Assembly (NCBI GenBank): GCA_000526255.1
Contig: JAFS01000002.1
Location: 930,001 to 994,000 of the forward strand
Reading direction: 5' to 3'
DNA: 64,000 nucleotides
Origin: Verrucomicrobia bacterium LP2A
Lineage (GTDB): Bacteria; Verrucomicrobiota; Verrucomicrobiia; Methylacidiphilales; Methylacidiphilaceae
The notes beneath the pieces were generated by a model that was not told the origin of the DNA, did no database searches, and saw only the letters and a program-made list of their open reading frames with translations. Both the position numbers and the translations under genes were made by a program. Of the stretch, positions 25,466-32,772 are shown one piece after another (position 1 is the first letter of the stretch; each line of letters opens with the position of its first letter).

Positions 25466-25765
25466 ATGAAAAAACGGTTGCGCGCCATCTACTCGGGTAG
25501 GGTCCAAGGGGTCGGTTTCCGCGCGACGGTGGCTCGCATCGCGCGAAAGCTCCCTTTGGAAGGTTTAGTCTGGAATCGCCGGGACGGCCGTGTCGAGCTG
25601 CTCGTCGAAGGAGAGGAAAGCGCCATAGCTCAGTTGTTGCGGGGAGTTGGCATGACCCCAGTGGCCTCGGGGATCGAATACGTCCATACCGCCTGGGAAG
25701 AGCCCGCAGGGGACCTTCGCGGTTTCGTCATCGCTTGGGGAAAGGAACCCCTTTCAGGATGTTGA
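25466..25765 (+). CDS. acyP: acylphosphatase
   Basis: Small enzyme hydrolysing carboxyl-phosphate bonds, 99 residues. It has the signature YSGRVQGVGFRATVARIA, with the catalytic Arg in the GRVQGVGFR loop, and the second motif LVWNRRDGRVELLVEGEE with the catalytic Asn. Typical length 90-100. It is divergent from nagZ and overlaps the 3' end of metE tail-to-tail by 12 bp. Confidence 0.92.
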   Translation: MKKRLRAIYSGRVQGVGFRATVARIARKLPLEGLVWNRRDGRVELLVEGEESAIAQLLRGVGMTPVASGIEYVHTAWEEPAGDLRGFVIAWGKEPLSGC

Positions 25766-28078
25766 GGTCCCCTTTTCCGCCAGCTCCTTCCGGAGACGCT
25801 TGGCTGCTTCGACCATGTGACGCAGGGAAGGAACGACTTCCTCGGCACTCCGCGTCTTGAGTCCGCAGTCCGGATTGACCCAGAGGGACGCTGCAGGAAG
25901 GACCGCCAAGGCGCGCCGCATCACTTCGGCCATCTCCTCCACCGAAGGGATCCGAGGCGAATGAATATCCCAGACGCCAGGGCCGATCTCGTTGGGATAC
26001 CGGAAGTGGACGAAGGCATGGAGCAGCTCCAGGCTGGAGCGGCTGGCCTCGATGGAAATCACATCGGCATCCAGGGCGGCGATCGCGTCGATGATGTCGT
26101 TGAACTCCGAATAACACATGTGCGTGTGGATCGCCGTCGAATCGGCAACGACACTCGCGCTCAGTCGGAAGGCCTCGACCGCCCAGGTGAGATAATCAGG
26201 CCAATCCGCCCGGCGAAGCGGCAGTCCCTCTCGCAGAGCCGGTTCGTCGATTTGAATGACCGAGATCCCTGCCCTTTCCAAATCGGCAACCTCATCCCGA
26301 ATGGCCAAGGCGATCTGACGGGCCGTAGAGGCCCGGGGCTGGTCGTCCCGAACGAAGCTCCATTGAAGGATCGTGATCGGGCCGGTCAGCATTCCCTTCA
26401 TCGGCCGTTGCGTCAGCGATTGAGCGAACTGCGACCAGCGGACCGTCATCGGCTTCGGTCGCGACACGTCCCCGAAGATGATCGGAGGCTTGGTGCAGCG
26501 GGAGCCGTAACTCTGCACCCATCCGTTTTCGGTGAAGGCAAACCCGGCGAGCTGCTCTCCGAAGTACTCCACCATGTCGTTGCGTTCGAATTCGCCGTGA
26601 ACGAGAACGTCGATGCCGATCTCCTCCTGCAGCTCGACGACCCGCCGAATTTCTTCTTCCAGAAATGATTCGTATTCGGCGGTCGTCAACCCTCCGGCAC
26701 GCCACCGCGCCCGGGCCTTCCGCACCTCGGGCGTCTGAGGAAAGGAGCCGATCGTGGTGGTGGGAAGCAGCGGCAGCGGATGGAGGCTCCGCTGCGCGTT
26801 CCTTCGCGTCGGGTAGCCGCTCTTCCGCTGGAGGTCGAGGGGACCAACCGAGGCCACGCGCTGAGCGACCGCAGGATCGTGTACGCGACTGCTCGCTCGA
26901 CGAGACTCCTGGATCCGTCGATTCTCCTCAAGGATGGGCAGGGAGGCGGGATCGTGGACGGCGAGGCGGGCCAAGAGGTGCACTTCGCGGAGCTTTTCGT
27001 CCGCGAAGGCGAGCCAACTGCGTAATTCCGGATCGAGGCGCTTTTCCCCTTCCAAGCTCACCGGGACGTGGAGCAGAGAGCACGATGGCGCGAGCCAAAG
27101 GCGATCGTGTCCCAGTACAGCGAGGGCGCGCTCGACGGAGCGGAGCGATGCGGAGAGCGCGTTGCGCCAGATGTTCCGTCCGTCGACGATCCCGAGCGAA
27201 AGGATCATGCTTGGGGGGATTGTGCTCAAGACGCTTTCCAGCTCCGAGCCCCCTCGCGTGGCGTCCCAGTGGACGGCGTCGACCGGCAGGGAGAAGACCT
27301 GCTCGAGGTTGTCCCGCAACGGACCAAAGTAGGTGGCCAAAAGGATCCGGAGATTCGGCGCGGCTGCTCGGAGTCCCCGATAGGCGACGGCCACCGCATC
27401 CTGAAAGGCGGGCGAGAGATCGAGAACCAGTGCGGGCTCATCGATTTGAATCCATTCGCATCCCAGCTCGCCAAACCGCCGCAGGATTTCCTGATAGACG
27501 GGCAGAAGGGCGGGAAGAAGCGAGGCCGCGTTCCCGTTTCCCTCCACCTTGGAAAGGCGGAGAAAGCTGATCGGTCCGAGGAGCACCGGCTTCGCGGGAA
27601 ATCCCGCTTGACGCGCCTCGAGAAAGTCGGCGAAAGGCTTCCGGGAGGAGAGACGAAAGGTTTGATCCGGTTTCAGCTCCGGCACGATATAGTGGTAGTT
27701 CGTGTCGAACCACTTGGTCATCTCCATCGGAGCAATGCCTTGGGAGCCATGCCCATGCTCGCGCTCGAGCAGGCCGCGAGCCATCGCGAAGAGCTGATCG
27801 ACGGAGACCTCCTCTCCGAACGGGCCGAATCGGGGAGGAATCGCGCCCACGAGGGCGGCCGTGTCCAGGACGTGGTCGTAAAGGCTGAAGTCCCCGGTCG
27901 GAATCCAGCGCATTCCGGCGGCTTTCTGGCGGGTCCAGGCCTGGCGGCGAAGATCGGAAGCTGTTTGCAAGAGCGAATCGAGCGCCGAATCTCCCTTCCA
28001 GTAGGATTCTACCGCTCGCTTGAGCTCGCGGTTGGGACCGATCCTGGGATAACCTAGATTGTGGGCAGTGAGCTCCAT
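25754..28078 (-). CDS. metE: cobalamin-independent methionine synthase
   Basis: Transfers a methyl group from 5-methyltetrahydrofolate to homocysteine. 774 residues from the ATG at 28078 (MELTAHNLGYPRIGPNRELKRAVESYW). The N-terminal domain has the GYPRIG start and WFDTNYHYIVPE. The C-terminal catalytic domain shows TTIGSFPQT and the zinc ligands IHTHMCYSEFNDII (His, Cys), a Glu in VISIEASRS and WVNPDCGLKTR (Cys). No cobalamin or SAM riboswitch is evident in the 117-bp gap to rsmA. With fhs it belongs to the folate one-carbon pathway. Confidence 0.94.
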   Translation of the reverse strand: MELTAHNLGYPRIGPNRELKRAVESYWKGDSALDSLLQTASDLRRQAWTRQKAAGMRWIPTGDFSLYDHVLDTAALVGAIPPRFGPFGEEVSVDQLFAMARGLLEREHGHGSQGIAPMEMTKWFDTNYHYIVPELKPDQTFRLSSRKPFADFLEARQAGFPAKPVLLGPISFLRLSKVEGNGNAASLLPALLPVYQEILRRFGELGCEWIQIDEPALVLDLSPAFQDAVAVAYRGLRAAAPNLRILLATYFGPLRDNLEQVFSLPVDAVHWDATRGGSELESVLSTIPPSMILSLGIVDGRNIWRNALSASLRSVERALAVLGHDRLWLAPSCSLLHVPVSLEGEKRLDPELRSWLAFADEKLREVHLLARLAVHDPASLPILEENRRIQESRRASSRVHDPAVAQRVASVGPLDLQRKSGYPTRRNAQRSLHPLPLLPTTTIGSFPQTPEVRKARARWRAGGLTTAEYESFLEEEIRRVVELQEEIGIDVLVHGEFERNDMVEYFGEQLAGFAFTENGWVQSYGSRCTKPPIIFGDVSRPKPMTVRWSQFAQSLTQRPMKGMLTGPITILQWSFVRDDQPRASTARQIALAIRDEVADLERAGISVIQIDEPALREGLPLRRADWPDYLTWAVEAFRLSASVVADSTAIHTHMCYSEFNDIIDAIAALDADVISIEASRSSLELLHAFVHFRYPNEIGPGVWDIHSPRIPSVEEMAEVMRRALAVLPAASLWVNPDCGLKTRSAEEVVPSLRHMVEAAKRLRKELAEKGTSTS

Positions 28079-28195
28079 GGGGAGCCCATAACAGAGTGGG
28101 CGGGGAATCGCAAGGAACGTTTTTGCGGCTTCCGGTCGTATTTCCCTCCGTGAGGAGCCGGGCACCGAGAGGATGAGCGGGAGTCGCGAGGAAGG

Positions 28196-29011
28196 ATGAG
28201 CATACGAGAGATCCGGGAACAGCTCGCCGCGTCCGCGCTGTGCCCTCAGCGCCGATTCGGCCAAAACTTTCTCCACGACCGGAACATGGCCTGTTGGATC
28301 GTTGACTCCGTGCTTCGAGACCTTTCCCAGCCGTGGAGGGTTTGGGAGATCGGGCCCGGCCTGGGGGTTCTGACAGCACTTCTGTTGGAGAGAGGGGCGG
28401 AGGTTCGAGCGGTCGAGATCGACCGCGGGCTCTCCGCGATCTTGCGCGATCGCTTTCGGGGCGAGGCGCGCTTTCAACTCTGTGAAGGGGATGTGCTGCG
28501 AGAGGAATGGCCCGTTCCCGCCGCCGACTGGATGTTGGTCGGAAATCTGCCCTATTCGATTTCCGGGCCGTTTCTCGCTTCCCTCTTTCGGCAAGAGGCC
28601 TTGTTCCGCCGTGTCGTCGTGACCCTCCAGCGCGAGGTGGCCGAGCGTCTCGTAGCCGAGCCGAGGCAGCCCGCCTACGGAAGCCTTTCGGTCATGGGTC
28701 AATCTACCTATCGGGTCGAAATCCGAAAGCGGCTGCCCCCATCGGTCTTCTATCCGGCTCCGAAAGTGGAGTCGGCGCTAGTCTGCCTCGAGCCCTTGGC
28801 GGAGGTGCTGATTCCCCGAGAGGGGCGGCAAGACTTTTGCGCCTTTGTCCGCGAAAGCTTCCAGCAGCGGCGGAAGAGCTTGGGAAGACGATGGGGTCGG
28901 GGGGAGCGGCGGCGTCCGGAGGAATTGAGCGTCGCCGAGTGGGTGTCGGCCTACCGGGAGTTGCACAAGGCGGCTGAGAGGGAAGCGGGAGGATCTTTTG
29001 GTTTGACCTAA
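28196..29011 (+). CDS. rsmA: 16S rRNA A1518/A1519 dimethyltransferase
   Basis: KsgA-type enzyme dimethylating two adenosines near the 3' end of 16S rRNA. 271 residues with the N-terminal RRFGQNFLHDRN, SAM motif VWEIGPGLGVLT, acidic VRAVEIDRGL and the catalytic NLPYSIS (NLPY) motif, then FYPAPKVESALV. It is divergent from metE. It is followed by a terminator-like hairpin before the ilvN operon. Confidence 0.94.
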   Translation: MSIREIREQLAASALCPQRRFGQNFLHDRNMACWIVDSVLRDLSQPWRVWEIGPGLGVLTALLLERGAEVRAVEIDRGLSAILRDRFRGEARFQLCEGDVLREEWPVPAADWMLVGNLPYSISGPFLASLFRQEALFRRVVVTLQREVAERLVAEPRQPAYGSLSVMGQSTYRVEIRKRLPPSVFYPAPKVESALVCLEPLAEVLIPREGRQDFCAFVRESFQQRRKSLGRRWGRGERRRPEELSVAEWVSAYRELHKAAEREAGGSFGLT

Positions 29012-29130
29012 TCCGGAAGCGGGTGTAGGGATGAGACAGGATGGGGCCGTACACGCGATCGGTAGTGTTCGGGAGACTAGCGGTTTCCTGAAAGGGCGTG
29101 GATTCGGCACGAACGGTAGCAGGAAGCGAT

Positions 29131-29161
29131 CCCGCCTTTCCAAGGAAAAGGCGGGTTTTTT
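29131..29161 (+). terminator. intrinsic terminator between rsmA and ilvN
   Basis: 8-bp stem CCCGCCTT / AAGGCGGG (29131-29138 with 29148-29155), extended inside by TCC/GGA, followed by six T residues. It may end rsmA transcription or act as an attenuator in the leader of ilvN-ilvC-leuA. It lies only 46 bp upstream of the ilvN start. Confidence 0.78.
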
Positions 29162-29174
29162 GTTTATGGAACAG

Positions 29175-29186
29175 GGGAACGTTCCC
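29175..29186. promoter_or_regulatory. 12-bp perfect palindrome GGGAACGTTCCC upstream of ilvN
   Basis: Perfect dyad centred 27 bp before the ilvN start codon, between the terminator and the ribosome site (AGGAAG, 29190-29195). It could be an operator or part of an mRNA hairpin. No regulator is identified. Confidence 0.35.
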
Positions 29187-29207
29187 GGGAAGGAAGCGGA
29201 AGCGCGA

Positions 29208-29687
29208 ATGCGGCACACCATTTCGGTGCTGGTAGCGAACCGATTTGGAGTGCTCACCCGAATTGCGGGTCTGTTCAGCGGACGTGGATACAACATCGAC
29301 ACCTTGAATGTCGGTCCGACGCACGACGAAAAAGTCTCCCGGATGACGATCGTCGTGAAAGGGGATGATCAGGTGCTCGATCAGGTGACGCGGCAGCTCA
29401 ACAAGCTGGTGGACGTAATCGCCGTTCAGGATTTTCGGGAAGGGGAATACATCGATCGCCAGCTGATCCTGGTGAAGGTCAAGAGCACGGAGCGTTCCAG
29501 GGCAGAGCTCATGCAGATCTGCGACATCTTCCGTGCGAAGATCGTTAATGTGGAGCCGGAGCATCTGACGATCGAGATCACCGGCGATGAGAGCAAGGTG
29601 GAGAAGTTTCTCTACCTGATGAGCAGCTTTGGAATTCTCGACATTTCCCGGACAGGAAAGATCGCCTTGCCGAGGCAAGGAAAATAG
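29208..29687 (+). CDS. ilvN: acetolactate synthase small (regulatory) subunit
   Basis: ACT-domain subunit conferring valine feedback on acetolactate synthase. 159 residues: the ACT domain begins MRHTISVLVANRFGVLTRIAGLFSGRGYNIDTLNVGPT, and the C-terminal domain includes QLILVKVKSTERSRAELMQICDIFRAKIV. An upstream in-frame ATG (29166) would add a non-conserved 14 residues and sit right behind the terminator. The catalytic subunit gene ilvB is not in the window. It is the first gene of ilvN-ilvC-leuA. Confidence 0.93.
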   Translation: MRHTISVLVANRFGVLTRIAGLFSGRGYNIDTLNVGPTHDEKVSRMTIVVKGDDQVLDQVTRQLNKLVDVIAVQDFREGEYIDRQLILVKVKSTERSRAELMQICDIFRAKIVNVEPEHLTIEITGDESKVEKFLYLMSSFGILDISRTGKIALPRQGK

Positions 29688-29706
29688 CAAGGAGGAAACG
29701 GAGACT

Positions 29707-30762
29707 ATGGCGGCGAAGATCTATACGGAGCGGGAGACCAGTCTGACTCCGCTCCAGGGGCGGGTGTTCGGAGTGATCGGGTTTGGGTCGCAAGGGCATG
29801 CCCATGCGCTCAATTTGCGGGACAGCGGGATCGAGGTGATCGTGGGCCTCCCGGAGAAGAGTCGTTCGGTGGGCGTCGCACGCGAGCTGGGTTTCGCAGT
29901 TCACAGGAATGGGGAGGTGGCGGCTGAGGCCGACGTACTCTTCTTTGCCGCGCCCGATCTGGCGATTGCCAATATCTATTCGACCGAGATCGCTCCGCGT
30001 CTCCGGCCCGGGCAGACGCTGGGCTTCGCCCATGGGTTTGCCGTCCATTACCGGACGATCGTTCCCCCGGGAGAGGTGGATGTCATCCTGGTGGCTCCCA
30101 AGGGCCCCGGCCACCTGGTGCGGCGGGAGTTCACCCAAGGGAAGGGGGTGCCCGCCCTTGTTGCCGTGGCACAGAACCCGTCCGGAAGAGCGCTCGAAAC
30201 GGCTCTCGCCTGGGCCGCCGGCATCGGATCGGCGCGCGCCGGGGTGATCGAGACCAGCTTCCGGGAGGAGACGGAGACCGATCTCTTCGGAGAGCAGGCG
30301 GTGCTCTGCGGCGGAATGACTGCGCTGGTGCAAGCGGGCTTTGAAACCCTGGTCCAGGCCGGCTACCAGCCGGAAATGGCCTATTTCGAATGTCTCCACG
30401 AGATGAAGCTGATCGTAGACCTGATGTATGAAGCAGGGATCGCCGGCATGCGCTTTTCGATCTCGGAAACCGCCAAATGGGGGGATGTGACCGTCGGCCC
30501 GCAAATCATCGACGAGCATGTGCGCGAAGCCATGCGGAAGGTCCTAGGCCGCATCCGGGATGGGAGTTTCGCGCGGGAATGGATTGCCGAGGCTCTCGGA
30601 GGGAAGAAGCGTTATCAGGAGCTTTTGCAGCAAGGAGCGGGTCACCCGATCGAGCAGGTGGGCGAGCGGATGCGCTCCCTCATGCCGTGGCTGAAGAAAC
30701 GGGACATGTCGGGGGCGCAGGCGGCCTACGAGAAGGGTTCGGGAAAACAGGAAGCCACATGA
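29707..30762 (+). CDS. ilvC: ketol-acid reductoisomerase
   Basis: Class I (short) enzyme, 351 residues, converting acetolactate to dihydroxy-isovalerate with NADPH and magnesium. It shows the GFGSQGHAHALNLRDSG Rossmann loop, the ILVAPKGPGHLVRREF motif and the knotted C-terminal domain with ETDLFGEQAVLCGG and the EMKLIVDLMYEAGI metal-binding segment. It starts 19 bp after ilvN, with AAGGAGG just upstream. It overlaps leuA by ATGA. Confidence 0.95.
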   Translation: MAAKIYTERETSLTPLQGRVFGVIGFGSQGHAHALNLRDSGIEVIVGLPEKSRSVGVARELGFAVHRNGEVAAEADVLFFAAPDLAIANIYSTEIAPRLRPGQTLGFAHGFAVHYRTIVPPGEVDVILVAPKGPGHLVRREFTQGKGVPALVAVAQNPSGRALETALAWAAGIGSARAGVIETSFREETETDLFGEQAVLCGGMTALVQAGFETLVQAGYQPEMAYFECLHEMKLIVDLMYEAGIAGMRFSISETAKWGDVTVGPQIIDEHVREAMRKVLGRIRDGSFAREWIAEALGGKKRYQELLQQGAGHPIEQVGERMRSLMPWLKKRDMSGAQAAYEKGSGKQEAT

Positions 30763-32336
30763 GAGAGGCCAATCGAGTCACGATTTTCGATACCACGTTG
30801 CGGGATGGAGAGCAGTGCCCCGGGGCGAGCATGACGCCTCGGCAAAAGCTCGAGGTGGCCCGTCAGCTGGCGCGGCTCGGCGTCGATGTGATCGAGGCGG
30901 GCTTTCCGGTGATCAGCCAAGGAGATTTTACCTCGGTCCGGGATATCGCCGAACAGATCGAAGGTCCGAAAATCTGCGGCTTGGCGCGCTGCATTGCCGC
31001 CGATATCGACGCTGCGGGAGAGGCGCTGCGGCCCGCCGGAAAGCGTGGACGGATTCACGTTTTCCTGGCGACCTCGTCGATCCATCGCGAGCACAAGCTG
31101 GCGAAGAGCCGGGAGGAAGTGATTCGCATCGCCGCGGAGGCGATCCGTCGAGCACGCGGCTTCGTCGAGGACGTGGAATTTTCTCCGGAGGATGCGACCC
31201 GAACGGAGCTCGACTTTCTCTTGCGCATCGTGACGGAGGCCATCGCGGCGGGGGCGACGACGATCAACATCCCCGACACCGTGGGATACACCACACCCGG
31301 AGAGTTTGCGGAGCGGATCCACATGCTCCGGGAGGGAGTCCCCAACATCGGGATGGCCGTATTGAGCGTTCATTGCCACAACGACCTCGGCTTGGCGGTC
31401 GCCAACTCGCTTGCGGCGCTCCAAGCAGGAGCGCGGCAGGTCGAAGGGACGATCAACGGGATTGGGGAGCGCGCCGGGAATGCCGCGATCGAGGAAATCG
31501 TGATGGCGCTTCGCACGCGCGGCGATGTTTTCGGCGGGCTTGAAACGGGCATCCATGCGAAGGAGATCGTTCGGACGAGCCGCTTGGTGGCTCGGATGTC
31601 CGGTCTCCACGTCCAGCGCAACAAGGCGGTGGTCGGAGAAAATGCGTTTGCCCATAGCGCCGGCATCCATCAGGACGGGGTCCTCAAGAAAAGAGAGACC
31701 TACGAGATCATGGACCCCACCGCGATCGGTTGGGGAGAGACCGAGCTGCCCTTGACGAAGCACAGCGGCAGAGCCGCTTTGGAAAAGAGGCTCGTGACTC
31801 TCGGGTTCGGGCTGAGCCGGGAGGAGATCGACGCGATTTTCGGCAAATTCAAGGAGATCGGAGACAAAAAGAAGTTTGTCTACGACGACGATCTGGTCGC
31901 TCTCGCCGAAGGGCAGATCACGCGGATTCAGGAGACCTTCGAACTGGTCTACTGGAGCGTGTCGACGGCATTCCAGGGAGTTCCCACCGCCACGGTCCGC
32001 CTGCGCAAGGGAACCGAAGTCTCGACCGATGCGGGAGTCGGGGGCGGATCGGTCGATGCGGCGATGAAAGCCATTGATCGGATCAGCGGACAGCGCGGGC
32101 ACCTGGTCGAGTATTACGTGCAGGCCGTCACCGAAGGCAAGGACGCGATCGGCGAGGTCACGGTCCGGGTCGATTTCGGCGGAGGCCGGCTCATCACCGG
32201 GAAAGCGGCCTCCACGGACGTGGTCGAGGCGAGCGTTCGAGCCTATCTCAACGCGGTCAACCGTTCCTTCCTCTCCCGAACGGTGGTTCCGGGGAAAGAG
32301 GAAACCGCTTCGTCCAGAGAAGACAGGGTTGCTTAA
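30759..32336 (+). CDS. leuA: 2-isopropylmalate synthase
   Basis: First committed enzyme of leucine synthesis, joining acetyl-CoA and 2-ketoisovalerate. 525 residues. The HMGL-like TIM barrel carries the signature IFDTTLRDGEQCPGASM, SVHCHNDLGLAVANSLAALQAGARQVEGTING (metal His) and the NAFAHSAGIHQDGVLK motif. The C-terminal regulatory domain (about 390-510) is the LeuA dimer domain for leucine feedback. The start ATG overlaps the ilvC stop, so the three enzymes are one operon for Val/Leu synthesis. Confidence 0.95.
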   Translation: MREANRVTIFDTTLRDGEQCPGASMTPRQKLEVARQLARLGVDVIEAGFPVISQGDFTSVRDIAEQIEGPKICGLARCIAADIDAAGEALRPAGKRGRIHVFLATSSIHREHKLAKSREEVIRIAAEAIRRARGFVEDVEFSPEDATRTELDFLLRIVTEAIAAGATTINIPDTVGYTTPGEFAERIHMLREGVPNIGMAVLSVHCHNDLGLAVANSLAALQAGARQVEGTINGIGERAGNAAIEEIVMALRTRGDVFGGLETGIHAKEIVRTSRLVARMSGLHVQRNKAVVGENAFAHSAGIHQDGVLKKRETYEIMDPTAIGWGETELPLTKHSGRAALEKRLVTLGFGLSREEIDAIFGKFKEIGDKKKFVYDDDLVALAEGQITRIQETFELVYWSVSTAFQGVPTATVRLRKGTEVSTDAGVGGGSVDAAMKAIDRISGQRGHLVEYYVQAVTEGKDAIGEVTVRVDFGGGRLITGKAASTDVVEASVRAYLNAVNRSFLSRTVVPGKEETASSREDRVA

Positions 32337-32772
32337 GAGCCGACGTCGGAATCTCCCTCGCGGAGCGAAGGACCAGTCCTGCGCTCTCGTCGATCGGCGG
32401 ATCTTGCGACCTTTACGAGCCGAGAATCCACGAATGGACGGCTCCGCCGAACGGGGCAGCGCTCATAGGAGCGGGAGAGAAGGGGCGACCGGAGAGGGCG
32501 GGGGCGCACCTTCCGGCAGAAAGAGGGTGATCAGACGGTGGAAAGTCACGAAGGCCATGAGAAAGAGATAGCCGATGACGATGATCAGGATCAGTCCTGC
32601 CGTCATATCGCGACGCCGATGTGCGTGAACCGAATCGTGGTGTTCGCCGGCTCCCACCGCCCGCACGCCGTTCTGATTGGTAAGCACAATGTAATTAAGG
32701 CTCGTTCCGCGCCGGAATGCAAATTCATTTATCGATGCTCAGGCGAACAATTTTGAAGATTACAGAAACGAC
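32337..32772. other. 436-bp gap between convergent leuA and ppc
   Basis: No conserved gene is visible. It contains one short minus-strand open frame with a membrane helix, listed separately. I see no clear intrinsic terminator with a T-run in this gap. Confidence 0.5.
32463..32606 (-). CDS. possible 47-residue single-span membrane protein
   Basis: Weak call. The open frame from ATG 32606 encodes one hydrophobic helix (TAGLILIIVIGYLFLMAFVTF), then a short amphipathic stretch and a Pro-rich tail. No ribosome site is evident upstream; a GTG at 32687 gives a 74-residue alternative. No family is recognised. It could be a chance open frame. Confidence 0.25.
   Translation of the reverse strand: MTAGLILIIVIGYLFLMAFVTFHRLITLFLPEGAPPPSPVAPSLPLL

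Noticed and set aside
28079-28195. Cobalamin or SAM riboswitch before metE
   Set aside because: The gap is only 117 bp, shared with divergent rsmA, and I see no conserved riboswitch blocks.
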